DNA of 64,000 bases. It comes from CAYJFQ01 sp964369955 (GTDB taxonomy: Bacteria > Bacillota_I > Bacilli_A > Erysipelotrichales > Erysipelotrichaceae). The notes beneath the pieces were generated by a model, which saw only the letters and a program-made list of their open reading frames with translations, was not told where the DNA came from and ran no database searches. The position numbers and the translations under genes are program-made. The stretch lies in assembly GCA_964369955.1 (NCBI GenBank), contig CAYJFQ010000001.1:215923-279922 (forward strand). The letters run 5' to 3'. This document shows positions 28,553-37,350 of the stretch, piece after piece. The first letter of the stretch is position 1, and every line of letters begins with the position of its first letter.

Positions 28553-29784
28553 TCAATAGTGAATATCGTATTTTTACTTTCTTCACTTTTACAATATATC
28601 TTATAACCAAGCTTATCACTTAACTCTTTAGCAATAGATAACCCCAATCCATAACTATGGCTTACATTAGTCCTTGCTTCATCAACTTTATAAAAACGAT
28701 CAAAGATATGTGGAAGCTTATCTTTTGGTATACCTATGCCTGTATTTTCAATACTAATTGATATTTTATTTTTACTTTTCTTTACGCAAGTTTTTATAAT
28801 TCCATTTTCATTTGTATATTTAATTGCATTATCATAAATTATTTTGACTATTTGTGATAGTTTGTTAGGATCAGTTTTAAATTTTAAATTCTTTTCAATT
28901 TCAGATTCTACATGCAATTCCTTTTCATAGGCAACAGTTTCAAATGACAATAACAAATTATTAACTAATTCTGAAACGTTTGTTTCTTGATAAATTAAGT
29001 TCTCCTCTTCAACCTTAGCAGATTCTAATAAATTATTAACTAAAATTGACATTCCACTAAGCTCTGTTTTTAAATAGTCTAACCATTTCTTTTGTTTTTT
29101 AATCGTTGATTTTTCATCCATCATTGCTACTTCTAAATTGGTAGACATGATAGTAATCGGTGTTTTCAACTCATGAGTAGCATTTGCCACAAACTCTTTC
29201 TGTTTTAACCACATATTCTCAATCGGCCTTACAGATTTCTCAGCAAAATAAAAACTAATTATAAAAATCGCGCCCAAAGTCAACATTCCGACCATTGAAA
29301 GAACAAGAATTAAGGTTGTCAATGTGTTAACGCTATCTGTTATATCGATTATTGAAATACGATAATACTCATCTCTATTATCAATAAGACTTAAACCTTT
29401 GAAATCATCAACATCATACATTAGATATTTTTCATCAAATTTGATAGTATCCTCATTAGGATTTGACTCAATCATTTCCACCATCTCACTATATAGTTGA
29501 TAATCATAATCTTCATAAGAGCTAACACTTACGATTCTAAAATCTTTATCAACTACAATTGTAAATGTAGATTGGTATCTATTATCTCCCTTGGGTTTTC
29601 TTGACGGATCCGGAGTGATTAAATCTAAAACATTAGTTTTAGAAAAGTTATATAACTTTTCTTGATTACTATCAGCAATAGAATTATATGTTACAAAATA
29701 GATTGCAATAAAAGATATTATCATAACAACTGAAATGATAAGCATATTTAGCATTACCATTTTTCTTTTTAAATTTTTAAACAT
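28537..29784 (-). CDS. Sensor histidine kinase
   Basis: The 415-residue kinase has two membrane helices (about residues 10-30 and 155-177) flanking an extracellular sensor of about 120 residues. Then come the H-box FVANATHELKTPITIMS, the N-box IVKIIYDNAIKYTN, G1 IENTGIGIP, the F-box and G2 SHSYGLGLSIAKEL. The ATG at 29784 has an AGGTG site seven bases upstream, better than the in-frame GTG at 29793, and overlaps the regulator's end by eight bases. It forms a two-component system with the OmpR-type regulator upstream. Confidence 0.92.
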   Translation of the reverse strand: MFKNLKRKMVMLNMLIISVVMIISFIAIYFVTYNSIADSNQEKLYNFSKTNVLDLITPDPSRKPKGDNRYQSTFTIVVDKDFRIVSVSSYEDYDYQLYSEMVEMIESNPNEDTIKFDEKYLMYDVDDFKGLSLIDNRDEYYRISIIDITDSVNTLTTLILVLSMVGMLTLGAIFIISFYFAEKSVRPIENMWLKQKEFVANATHELKTPITIMSTNLEVAMMDEKSTIKKQKKWLDYLKTELSGMSILVNNLLESAKVEEENLIYQETNVSELVNNLLLSFETVAYEKELHVESEIEKNLKFKTDPNKLSQIVKIIYDNAIKYTNENGIIKTCVKKSKNKISISIENTGIGIPKDKLPHIFDRFYKVDEARTNVSHSYGLGLSIAKELSDKLGYKIYCKSEESKNTIFTIEMKVK

Positions 29785-30457
29785 TATTATCACCTACCAT
29801 CTTATACCCTATACCTCTCACGGTAACTATTTTCACAATTGAATTTAAACTTAACAATTTTTTTCTTAAAAACGAAATATAGACTTCAACATTATTATCA
29901 ATGACAATTTTATCATACGACCAAATCTTGTTGATTATCGTTTCTTTGGCAACTACTTTATTTGGTCTTTCTAAAAACATTTTAAGAAGTTCGCTCTCTT
30001 TAAGGGTTAAGGTAAATATTCTATCATTGCACTCAAGTTTTAACTCATCAACATTATAACTAATGTCATTAAATCGAAAAATATTATCTTCAATACTTCC
30101 CTTTCTTCTAGTTAAAGCCTTAATACGTGCCGATAATTCAACCATCATAAATGGTTTAGCTAAATAATCATCAGCTCCATAATCTAAACCTTTCACTTTA
30201 TCTTCAACTTCTGATCTAGCAGATAGCATGATTACAGGAGTTTTATTATCATTGTTTCTTAATGTTTTTAGCACTGTTAAACCATCAACTTTTGGTAACA
30301 TTATATCAAGAATAATGACATCATATATATTATCCTCAATTAAATCTAACGCAAATTCTCCATCAAAAGCTAAGTCTATGAGAAACTTATCCTTTTTAAA
30401 ATATTCTTCAATAGCATATGCCATGTGTTTCTGATCTTCTACTAACAATAATTTCAT
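29777..30457 (-). CDS. OmpR-family response regulator
   Basis: The 226-residue protein has a receiver domain (LLVEDQKHMAYAIEEY, phospho-Asp in DVIILDIMLPKVDG, Lys in LAKPF) and a C-terminal winged helix (LTLKESELLKMFLERPNKVV, IDNNVEVYISFLRKKL, IVTVRGIGYKM). The ATG follows AGGAGGTATATAA. OmpR-type proteins bind direct repeats with about one helical turn spacing; such repeats lie in front of this gene, the transporter operon and an orphan promoter. Confidence 0.95.
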   Translation of the reverse strand: MKLLLVEDQKHMAYAIEEYFKKDKFLIDLAFDGEFALDLIEDNIYDVIILDIMLPKVDGLTVLKTLRNNDNKTPVIMLSARSEVEDKVKGLDYGADDYLAKPFMMVELSARIKALTRRKGSIEDNIFRFNDISYNVDELKLECNDRIFTLTLKESELLKMFLERPNKVVAKETIINKIWSYDKIVIDNNVEVYISFLRKKLLSLNSIVKIVTVRGIGYKMVGDNNV

Positions 30458-30476
30458 TTATATACCTCCTGACAAT

Positions 30477-30509
30477 AATATATTCTTTTAACCTTAAATT
30501 AGTCTTAAA
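30477..30509 (-). promoter_or_regulatory. Regulator/kinase operon promoter with 11-base direct repeats
   Basis: Minus strand TTTAAG-N5-TTTAAG (30509-30493), ten bases, then TATATT (30482-30477). Suggests autoregulation. Confidence 0.7.
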
Positions 30510-30552
30510 GTATTAATAATTAAATTATACATTAATAAAAAATGATAAATAT

Positions 30553-30581
30553 AAAAAAATGCCAATTAATAAATTGGCATT
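30553..30581 (-). terminator. Terminator after the YraQ-type permease
   Basis: AATGCCAATT and AATTGGCATT form a 10-bp stem with a four-base loop, then TTTTTT on the minus strand. Confidence 0.9.
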
Positions 30582-30584
30582 AGT

Positions 30585-31715
30585 CTACCTTTTTCTAAAT
30601 CTTTTAATTAAACTGTTTATTAATATTACTGCAAATATCCAACCAACAATAGGCATTAACAGTGACTCCGAAATACGATTGCTAGTATTAGAAACAATAT
30701 TGATATCCCATCTAACTACTAAATAATCTAACAATAAACCGAAAGCAATAGCGCAAATCGATACTGAAGCAATATAAATAGCAACCGTCTTTTTACCAAG
30801 AGCTTTTATTAGGATTCCTATTGAAGCAATATTAGTAACTGGTCCAGTGAATAGAAATACAAAAGCAGAGCCAGGTGATATTCCTTTAGCGATCAATGAA
30901 ATAGCAATTGGAATAGAAGAAGTTGAGCAAACATACATTGGTATACCAACAACTAACATCAATAACATTGTAATCAATGGATTGGCAAATCCTTGTAAGG
31001 CTGATGTTGGAATTAGAGTAGTAATAATTGTAGCTACAAATAAACCAACAACAAAATTCCATGAAATATCATCTAAAAATTCTCCAAATGCATATCTAAA
31101 AATATCTAAGAATCCTTTTTTCTTCGGTTGCTCGCTCGAACTACAACAAGAAGTTTTTATGCTAGAACAACAACTTGTTTTTTCCTCAACCACTTCTTTT
31201 GAACAACAAGAACTAGCTACAGTTTCACAACAAGAAGATGATTTTACTTCCTTTTTATCAGATGAACATCCACAACTGCTTTTAACATCATTAACTTTTT
31301 CATCATTTATAAACATATCTGTAAAGATACCAGTAACTACACCTGAAACAAAAGCTGCAACAGCTCTAAAAACCGCAAAGAATCCACCCATCATTCCGTA
31401 AGTAGCAATTAAACTATCAACACCAGTTTGTGGAGTTGAAGTTAAAAAAGAAGTAACAGCACCTTTTGAAGCGCCGCTTTTCCCTAATTGGATTGCAGTT
31501 GGCACAACACCACATGAGCACAGTGGTAAGGGTACTCCAATAACAGAAGATTTAACAACAGAATCTAAACCTTTTTTTCCAATTTGTTTAGTTATCCATT
31601 CTTTTTTAATATATACATGTAAAATTCCTGTAAAAATTAATCCAATAACAATATAAAATGACATATCAATAAATAAGTCATAAAAATTAAAAACAAAACT
31701 TTTTAAAAATTCCAT
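30585..31715 (-). CDS. Metal-efflux-type permease with Cys-rich loop (YraQ/UPF0718, SO_0444-like)
   Basis: The 376-residue protein has about eight membrane helices in two halves. The first half carries VPLPLCSCGVVPTAIQLG followed by GASKGAVTSFLTSTPQTG, the signature of SO_0444-like permeases described as Cu/Zn exporters and related to ArsP. Between the halves a soluble loop (residues about 147-196) has ten cysteines, as one CGC and four CC pairs, which could bind soft metals. It is cotranscribed with an ArsR-type regulator 12 bases upstream. The metal is not known. Confidence 0.8.
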   Translation of the reverse strand: MEFLKSFVFNFYDLFIDMSFYIVIGLIFTGILHVYIKKEWITKQIGKKGLDSVVKSSVIGVPLPLCSCGVVPTAIQLGKSGASKGAVTSFLTSTPQTGVDSLIATYGMMGGFFAVFRAVAAFVSGVVTGIFTDMFINDEKVNDVKSSCGCSSDKKEVKSSSCCETVASSCCSKEVVEEKTSCCSSIKTSCCSSSEQPKKKGFLDIFRYAFGEFLDDISWNFVVGLFVATIITTLIPTSALQGFANPLITMLLMLVVGIPMYVCSTSSIPIAISLIAKGISPGSAFVFLFTGPVTNIASIGILIKALGKKTVAIYIASVSICAIAFGLLLDYLVVRWDINIVSNTSNRISESLLMPIVGWIFAVILINSLIKRFRKR

Positions 31716-31727
31716 AATCTCCTCTTT

Positions 31728-32066
31728 CTATTTAGATAGACTCTTTTTCCCTTCTTTTAGTATCTCTATAAAAGATTCATCTGATAAACTATAAAAGACA
31801 CTATTTCCACATTTACGAGTTTTTACAATATTTTCATTCCTTAATATTCTAAGTTGATTAGAAATGCGGGGTTGTGAAATATTTAACAAAGTTGAAATAT
31901 CATGTACACAAATTTCACCACAAACCATACAAGATAATATCTTAATTCTTATCGGTTCGCTTAAAACCTTAAAAATTGTCGCAAGCCTCTCTGTAGTCTC
32001 CTCGCTTGGTAAACTTAAAGCCACTTCTTTAGCATTTTGACAATGCAATAAATCATTTATAGTCAT
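31728..32066 (-). CDS. ArsR-family metalloregulator
   Basis: The 112-residue winged-helix repressor has LSEPIRIKILSCMVCGEICVHDISTLLNISQPRISNQLRILR. The cysteines in CMVCGEICVHD lie in the alpha-3/turn region used by ArsR/CadC relatives (ELCVCDL) for metal sensing. A C-terminal wing (TRKCGNSVFYSLSD) follows. It is the first gene of a two-gene operon with the permease, and a palindrome overlaps its own -10 box, so autorepression relieved by metal is likely. The ATG follows AAAGGTAGTTAT. Confidence 0.9.
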   Translation of the reverse strand: MTINDLLHCQNAKEVALSLPSEETTERLATIFKVLSEPIRIKILSCMVCGEICVHDISTLLNISQPRISNQLRILRNENIVKTRKCGNSVFYSLSDESFIEILKEGKKSLSK

Positions 32067-32078
32067 ATAACTACCTTT

Positions 32079-32122
32079 CTATATTACTGTATAATGATAT
32101 AGTTATATTTTTGATTTGTCAA
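32079..32122 (-). promoter_or_regulatory. arsR-type promoter with operator
   Basis: TTGACA (32117-32122) and TATCAT (32094-32099) are 17 bases apart on the minus strand. An imperfect palindrome, CTATATTACT-GTAT-AATGATATAG (32079-32102, 8 of 10 arm positions paired), covers the -10 box. Confidence 0.65.
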
Positions 32123-32163
32123 TTATTCTACACTACACTTTTTCAGTTTAACTAATTTACCAT

Positions 32164-32188
32164 AAAAAATAACCAGTTTACTGGTTAT
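32164..32188 (-). terminator. Terminator after the DHFR-like gene
   Basis: ATAACCAG and CTGGTTAT around TTTA, with TTTTT after the stem on the minus strand. Confidence 0.85.
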
Positions 32189-32718
32189 CTCTTATTATAA
32201 GTCAAATCAACTATCCCATTATATTCTCTTGTAGAAACTAGTTTGAGTTTAATCTCACTATCATATTCTTTGAATAGTTTTGTTCCTTTACCTAAAATAG
32301 TTGGAATAACGCTAACTGTATAAATATCAATTAAATTTAAGTTATGAAATTGATTAATAATACTAGCCCCTCCACAAATCCAAATATCTTTACCTGGCTG
32401 TCTCTTAATCTTTTCAACAAGTTCTTTAATGTCGGTATTAGTAAACTTAATATCATCTTGACTTTCAAGATTTTTACTAGTTAAAACATAAGATATTTTT
32501 CCTTTATAAGGCCATTTGTCTTTCGACAAATAATTAACAATTTGGTGATAGGTAGTATAACCTAAGATTACAGTATCTACAGTCTCAATAAACTCAGGAA
32601 ATGAGCCAAAATTACCCTCATCACTCCCATCACCACTCAACCATGCAACATCTCCATCAACGTCAGCAACATATCCATCTAAACTAGCAGCAATATAGGC
32701 AATAATTTTTCTTTCCAT
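32185..32718 (-). CDS. Dihydrofolate reductase family protein (RibD C-terminal type)
   Basis: The 177-residue protein has the RibD_C/DHFR-like fold: YIAASLDGYVAD at the start, TVILGYTTYHQIV, the nucleotide loop DIWICGGASIINQF and SVIPTILGKGTKLF. It resembles YyaP/YwjB-type proteins rather than true FolA and lacks a riboflavin deaminase domain. The physiological substrate is unknown; an NADPH-dependent reduction is likely. It starts 3 bases after lepB with AAAGGAGAGTAAAGT as ribosome site, so it is in the lepB transcript. Confidence 0.8.
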   Translation of the reverse strand: MERKIIAYIAASLDGYVADVDGDVAWLSGDGSDEGNFGSFPEFIETVDTVILGYTTYHQIVNYLSKDKWPYKGKISYVLTSKNLESQDDIKFTNTDIKELVEKIKRQPGKDIWICGGASIINQFHNLNLIDIYTVSVIPTILGKGTKLFKEYDSEIKLKLVSTREYNGIVDLTYNKR

Positions 32719-32721
32719 ACT

Positions 32722-33255
32722 TTACTCTCCTTTAAAAATCACAAAAACACCTTTGCTAATAATCGAATCTTCGCTAATAGGGCCAAAAACTCGGGAATCA
32801 CTAGAATTAGGTCTATTATCACCTATACAGTAGTATTCATTATCACCTAAAGTAACACTAAAATCTTTAGTGAACGGTGTATCTGAAGTGGCATAGAATT
32901 CATTCATATAATTTTGATTAAGGAACGACTCCTCAACAGGCTTTCCATCTATATAGAGAACATCTTCAATATAATCAACTTGTTCACCAGGAAAACCAAC
33001 TATTCTTTTCACAAGTTTATCATCACCTAATGGTGAATTGATAATTACAATGTCAAAACGCTCCAACTTAGACAATTTAACACTAATTACATTTGAAAAT
33101 CCAAAATCCCCATCCTTTAATGTAGGATACATCGAAGTTCCCTCAACGACAACAGGCTGTGTAAAAAATGTAGTTAGGAACCAAACAAAAATCCAAGTTC
33201 CTACAAATATTTTGAGATAACTTAATAGTTCCTTTATTATTTTATTTGATTTCAT
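32722..33255 (-). CDS. lepB: Signal peptidase I
   Basis: It removes signal peptides from secreted proteins at the outer face of the membrane. One N-terminal helix (residues about 14-32) is followed by the catalytic serine in VEGTSMYPTLKDGDF, the lysine in DKLVKRIVGFPGE, and the C-terminal YYCIGDNRPNSSDSRVFGPI. The ATG at 33255 starts the family-like KSNKIIKELLSYLK. There is no ribosome site, and TATAAT ends 6 bases before the ATG. The only in-frame upstream start would be a TTG that overlaps the -10 box. Confidence 0.95.
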   Translation of the reverse strand: MKSNKIIKELLSYLKIFVGTWIFVWFLTTFFTQPVVVEGTSMYPTLKDGDFGFSNVISVKLSKLERFDIVIINSPLGDDKLVKRIVGFPGEQVDYIEDVLYIDGKPVEESFLNQNYMNEFYATSDTPFTKDFSVTLGDNEYYCIGDNRPNSSDSRVFGPISEDSIISKGVFVIFKGE

Positions 33256-33270
33256 GAAAACATTATACCA
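33253..33270 (-). promoter_or_regulatory. lepB extended -10 at the start codon (leaderless)
   Basis: Minus strand TG-G-TATAAT (33270-33262), six bases (GTTTTC), then ATG at 33255. Confidence 0.65.
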
Positions 33271-33302
33271 CAACTATTATTTAAAGCTTGTTAATTTAAA
33301 AA

Positions 33303-34340
33303 CTAATCTTGGTATTTATTTAAAGATTCTTTTAAATCTTCTTTTATCATTTCAATTAACTTCGAAGGACTTTTAACTAAAACTGAAGATGTATGTTGTA
33401 AAACCCATCTTTTTATCCCATCTAAACTTGCTTTTAAGGAAACAAGAATCTGTCCATCCTCCGCATCTTCTAAATTACAATCAAAACCAAATCTCTCCAA
33501 AACTTCATTAATCAAAATTGGATTGATTATTAACTCAACTTTTTCAGCACTACCAGTAAACATGTTTATATGTTGGTTAAGATAATTTTCTAATGATACC
33601 ATCGATTCAAAATTCTGAAGTTCTTTCATAGATACAAGATTTTTTTCAATTAGTTTAATATTAGTTATTCTATCAATTCGATAATGTGATAAATTTTCGT
33701 ATTTATCATTGTTACAAATAATATAGTATCTTCCATCAGCCGCAACAACCTGATAAGGGTTAATTAAATATAATCGTGCTTTTCCATCGGATGTTAAACG
33801 AGGCATTAATTTCTTTTCAATATCATATGAACAATAGTTAAAACTAATTTTCTTATTTTGTTTTATCGCGTCCACTAATATTTCAATATTATAAAAAAGT
33901 TGCTTATTTCCGGTTTCAGTTACTTTGTAAGTTTCGATTTTATTGATATTGGATCTAAAATTTTTACTTGTTAGATTTTCAAGTTTTTTGACTAATTTCT
34001 TTACCTGGTTTTTGGGGATTGATTTTGAAAAAATAATACTATCGATTAATAGTCGTAATTCACTTTCATCAAATTCACTTTGATAGTAAATATTAGTATA
34101 GATAGTATTTTCATCTTTTCCAGATGCTCTTTCAATCTCAGTGAACTCAATATTAAAACCATAATCAATTAAAGTTGTTAAATTCCTTCTAATAGATTTT
34201 CTTTCAGCCTCGATGTTGTATTCATCTTTTAATAACTGTAATAATTCTTTTTGACTAATCGGATGGTTTTTGTCAGTGTGTTTTTTCAAAGCTTCTAAGA
34301 TTAAAACAATTAACATTTTTTTCGGTTGTTGTAAGTACAT
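33303..34340 (-). CDS. WYL-domain transcriptional regulator
   Basis: The 345-residue protein has an N-terminal winged helix (LIVLILEALKKHTDKNHPIS, LLKDEYNIEAERKSIRRNLTTL) and a WYL domain (KISFNYCSYDI, INPYQVVAADGRYYIICNN, HYRIDRITNI) followed by the WCX C-terminal part (VLERFGFD, RWVLQHTSSVLVKSPSKL). WYL domains sense ligands, often nucleic acids or nucleotides. The start at 34340 (AGAGGAAATAT upstream, and an extended -10 TATAAT at 34360-34365) is preferred; the longer frame would overlap rplS. Targets unknown. Confidence 0.85.
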   Translation of the reverse strand: MYLQQPKKMLIVLILEALKKHTDKNHPISQKELLQLLKDEYNIEAERKSIRRNLTTLIDYGFNIEFTEIERASGKDENTIYTNIYYQSEFDESELRLLIDSIIFSKSIPKNQVKKLVKKLENLTSKNFRSNINKIETYKVTETGNKQLFYNIEILVDAIKQNKKISFNYCSYDIEKKLMPRLTSDGKARLYLINPYQVVAADGRYYIICNNDKYENLSHYRIDRITNIKLIEKNLVSMKELQNFESMVSLENYLNQHINMFTGSAEKVELIINPILINEVLERFGFDCNLEDAEDGQILVSLKASLDGIKRWVLQHTSSVLVKSPSKLIEMIKEDLKESLNKYQD

Positions 34341-34386
34341 ATATTTCCTCTTTGAAAAAATTATAACACACCCCTGATTTACAATA

Positions 34387-34414
34387 TAAAAAAACTGGCC
34401 TTTTGACCAGTTTT
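34387..34414 (-). terminator. Terminator after rplS
   Basis: AAAACTGG and CCAGTTTT with an eight-base loop that can extend the pairing, followed on the minus strand by T-rich sequence. Confidence 0.85.
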
Positions 34415-34419
34415 CATAA

Positions 34420-34767
34420 TTAACGTTTTTCAGCAATTCTTGAAGATTTACCAGAACGTCCACGCATGTAATAAAGTTTTGCTCTTCTTACTTTACCATG
34501 TCTTAGAACTGTGATAGCTGCAATGATTGGTGAATGAATTGGGAATGTTCTCTCAACTCCGATTTGTGAAGACATTTTACGTACTGTAAATGTTTCTCCA
34601 ATTCCACTACCTTGACGCTTGATTACCACGCCTTCAAATGCTTGGATACGACTTTTGTTACCTTCTTGGATTTTTACATCCACTCTAACAGTAGCTCCTG
34701 ATTTAAAGTGAGGAATGTCATTTTTCATTTGTGAAGTAGTTACTTCATTGACTAAATTTAAATTCAT
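34420..34767 (-). CDS. rplS: 50S ribosomal protein L19
   Basis: The 115-residue protein matches L19 throughout: [72 protein letters not shown] and the basic C-terminus. It sits at the 30S-50S interface. AGGAGG at 34775-34780 precedes the ATG by 7 bases. A structured leader upstream suggests autogenous regulation. Confidence 0.97.
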   Translation of the reverse strand: MNLNLVNEVTTSQMKNDIPHFKSGATVRVDVKIQEGNKSRIQAFEGVVIKRQGSGIGETFTVRKMSSQIGVERTFPIHSPIIAAITVLRHGKVRRAKLYYMRGRSGKSSRIAEKR

Positions 34768-34872
34768 TGTCCGACCTCCTTGTGACTTGACTAGTTAGCT
34801 CGTATATTTATATACAGCGGAACTACTAGGATAATGCCTAAATATATTATCATATTTATAGCTTTGTGTAAA
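34768..34872 (-). promoter_or_regulatory. rplS promoter and structured leader (L19 leader-like)
   Basis: Minus strand TTTACA (34872-34867) and TAATAT (34849-34844), 17 bases apart. The leader contains a long hairpin: TAGTT (34825-34821) with AACTA (34796-34792), an internal loop, and GTATAT/ATATAC (34815-34802). This is like the L19 leaders known in low-GC Gram-positives; assignment to that family needs a covariance search. Confidence 0.6.
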
Positions 34873-34952
34873 CACTTTTAAACTAACTTGATATAACAAT
34901 ATTTCAACTTATTTATATTAACAAAAATAATTAAAAAAGTTAAGATTTTTTA

Positions 34953-34981
34953 TTGAATTAATTATCTCTAGTTTGTATAAT
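34953..34981 (+). promoter_or_regulatory. Promoter of the ECF transporter operon
   Basis: TTGAAT (34953-34958) and TATAAT (34976-34981) with a 17-base spacer, 39 bases before the first gene. No known riboswitch was recognised in the short leader. Confidence 0.75.
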
Positions 34982-35020
34982 AGGAAATATTTTTTAAAAA
35001 TATAGATAAGGGAGAACACA

Positions 35021-35578
35021 ATGAAAAAATCACTATTTTCTACGAAGACTATGGTTGCTACAGGATTAGGAGCTGCATTATTCTTAGTATTATTTATGTA
35101 TGTAAAAGTTCCTTCACCAGTACCTTCTACTAATCTTCAAATCGCTTATGGTATTTCAACTTTCTTTGCTGCTGTATTCGGACCTATTTGCGGATTCTTA
35201 GTGGCATTTATCGGACATGCATTAAATGACTTTATCTTTTACGGTTCACCATGGTGGAGTTGGGTAATTGCTTCTGGTTTCTCAGGATTAATTACTGGTA
35301 TGGTATTCTTCAGTTTAAATGTTGAAGATGGAAAATTAAACAAAAAAGATATGATCAAATTTGTTGTTTGGACACTAGTAGCTAATTTTGTTGCTTGGGT
35401 TGGGATTGCTCCAATTCTTGACATTTTAATGTATGCTGAACCTGCTAACTTTGTATTCACTCAAGGATTCATGGCATTTGTTTTAAATGTTTTATGTAGT
35501 ATTGTTATTGGAGGAGCTATTCTTTTAGCATACTCAAATACAAAAGTGAGTGTTGGATCTTTAAGTAAGAAAAAGTAA
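35021..35578 (+). CDS. ECF transporter S component, UPF0397 family
   Basis: The 185-residue membrane protein has six predicted helices and UPF0397 signatures: STKTMVATGLGAALF, PSPVPSTNLQIAYGISTFF and GFLVAFIGHALNDFIFYGSPWWSWVIASG. S components bind the vitamin-like substrate and dock on the EcfA-EcfT module encoded downstream. The substrate of this family is not established. Here the operon continues with two SAM hydroxide adenosyltransferases, pointing to a nucleoside- or methionine-related ligand as an inference. A strong terminator directly follows this gene. Confidence 0.85.
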   Translation: MKKSLFSTKTMVATGLGAALFLVLFMYVKVPSPVPSTNLQIAYGISTFFAAVFGPICGFLVAFIGHALNDFIFYGSPWWSWVIASGFSGLITGMVFFSLNVEDGKLNKKDMIKFVVWTLVANFVAWVGIAPILDILMYAEPANFVFTQGFMAFVLNVLCSIVIGGAILLAYSNTKVSVGSLSKKK

Positions 35579-35590
35579 TTCATTATCTTT

Positions 35591-35620
35591 AAGCAACTAT
35601 CTTCGGATAGTTGCTTTTTA
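35591..35620 (+). terminator. TTCG-looped terminator inside the ECF operon
   Basis: AAGCAACTATC and GATAGTTGCTT form an 11-bp stem closed by C-TTCG-G, followed by TTTTTA. It separates the S component gene from the ATPase gene, so downstream genes depend on read-through. Confidence 0.85.
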
Positions 35621-35637
35621 TATTTTAGGAGAAAAAC

Positions 35638-37350
35638 ATGACAAAGCCTATTATTAGTTTTAAAAATTATAGTTTTCAATATAAAGCTCAGAGTGAGCCT
35701 ACTATCACAAATATTAATTTAGAAATTAATAAGGGAGAAAAGATCCTGATTATCGGACCTTCTGGATCTGGTAAGAGCACAATTGGTAATTGTATCAACG
35801 GATTAATCCCTTATGTATATAGCGGTACAATTGAAGGTGATTTAACAATCAATGGAATTAACACTAAAGAATCTAGTGTCTTTGAAATCAGTAAGAATGT
35901 TGGGACTGTTTTGCAAGATTCAGATGGACAATTTGTTGGTTTAAGTGTTGCTGAAGATATTGCCTTCGCATTAGAAAATGATAATGTTCCCTTACAACAA
36001 ATGAAAAATCGTGTAAATTCAGTTGCTAAACTTGTTAATATGACTGAACTGCTTAAATCAAACCCCTTTGAATTATCAGGTGGACAAAAACAAAGAGTCG
36101 CATTAGCGGGGGTATTGGTAGATGATGTAGATATTCTATTGTTTGATGAGCCTTTAGCCTCTTTAGATCCAATGACTGGTGAAATTGCTATTGACTTAAT
36201 TGATCAAATTCATAAATCTGGAAAAACAATCATTATCATCGAACATCGTTTAGAAGATGTTTTATATCGTGACATTGATAAAATCGTTGTTGTTAATGAT
36301 GGTAAAATTATTGCAAACGGTACACCAGATGAAGTATTGTGTAGCGACCTTTTAGAAGCAGTCGGAGTTAGAGAACCTTTATATGTTACTGCTTGTAAAT
36401 ATGCTGGAATAAAGCTAACTCCAGAAATGAGACCTGGACACTTAGATACTCTTGATTTCAATAAAGTGACTAACAAATTAAAAAAATGGTACGATTCAAA
36501 TCAAAAAGATAAACCAACTGAAGAAGAAACTACCCTATTAAAAGTGGATAACATTAACTTCAGTTACGATGGTGTTAAAAAAGTATTAAATGACATTAAT
36601 TTAGATATTTACAACGGAGAAATGTTAAGTATTGTTGGACAAAACGGTGCTGGTAAATCTACCCTTTCCAAAATAATTGTTGGGTTTGAAAATCAAGACA
36701 GTGGTAGCCTATACTTGGACGGCCAAGAAATTAGTGATTTAAATGTTACTGAAAGAGCTGAAGAAGTTGGAATAGTGCTACAAAACCCAAATCAAATGAT
36801 TTCTAAACATATGATTTACGATGAAGTAGCTCTAGGATTACAAATTCGTCAAATACCAGAAGAAGAAATTAGAGAAAGAGTTGAAAAAGTGTTAAAGGTT
36901 TGTGGCCTTGCACCATTTATTGACTGGCCAATCAGCGCTTTAAGCTACGGACAAAAGAAGCGTGTAACAATTGCCTCTATCTTAGTATTAAATCCAAAAA
37001 TCATCATTTTAGATGAGCCTACTGCAGGACAAGATTTTTATCACTATTCAGAAATAATGAGATTCTTAAAAACATTAAATGAGAATGGTCAAACAATTAT
37101 TTTAATAACTCACGATATGCACTTGATGTTAGAGTATACTAAACGTGCTGTTGTGCTAGCGGATGCTAATAAGATGGCAGATACTGATGCTTATAAAGTT
37201 TTATGTGACCAACAGTTGGTTAAACAAGCTAGTCTTAAAGAAACATCACTGTTTACCTTAGCTACTAAAGCTGGTATTGATGATCCAGTGAACTTTGTTA
37301 AATGTTTTATAAATTATGATAAAAAGGAGGTAAATGAAGATGAAAATTAA
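35638..37350 (+). CDS. ECF transporter ATPase, fused two-domain EcfA
   Basis: The 570-residue protein holds two ABC ATPase domains. Domain 1 (about 1-230) has GPSGSGKSTIGNC, FELSGGQKQRVALAG and ILLFDEPLASLD; domain 2 (about 300-530) has GQNGAGKSTLSKI, LSYGQKKRVTIAS and IIILDEPTAGQDF. It provides both EcfA and EcfA' functions in one chain, as is common for UPF0397-linked systems. The ATG follows AGGAGAAAAAC. Its end overlaps the preferred EcfT start by 11 bases. Confidence 0.93.
   Translation: MTKPIISFKNYSFQYKAQSEPTITNINLEINKGEKILIIGPSGSGKSTIGNCINGLIPYVYSGTIEGDLTINGINTKESSVFEISKNVGTVLQDSDGQFVGLSVAEDIAFALENDNVPLQQMKNRVNSVAKLVNMTELLKSNPFELSGGQKQRVALAGVLVDDVDILLFDEPLASLDPMTGEIAIDLIDQIHKSGKTIIIIEHRLEDVLYRDIDKIVVVNDGKIIANGTPDEVLCSDLLEAVGVREPLYVTACKYAGIKLTPEMRPGHLDTLDFNKVTNKLKKWYDSNQKDKPTEEETTLLKVDNINFSYDGVKKVLNDINLDIYNGEMLSIVGQNGAGKSTLSKIIVGFENQDSGSLYLDGQEISDLNVTERAEEVGIVLQNPNQMISKHMIYDEVALGLQIRQIPEEEIRERVEKVLKVCGLAPFIDWPISALSYGQKKRVTIASILVLNPKIIILDEPTAGQDFYHYSEIMRFLKTLNENGQTIILITHDMHLMLEYTKRAVVLADANKMADTDAYKVLCDQQLVKQASLKETSLFTLATKAGIDDPVNFVKCFINYDKKEVNEDEN

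Noticed and set aside
30847..31401. 184-codon plus-strand frame opposite the metal permease
   Set aside because: Long only because the Cys/Ser-rich and hydrophobic codons of the real gene lack stops on the other strand; no start signals.
34988..35020. Riboswitch before the ECF operon
   Set aside because: The leader is only about 30 bases long and shows no SAM, FMN or TPP consensus.
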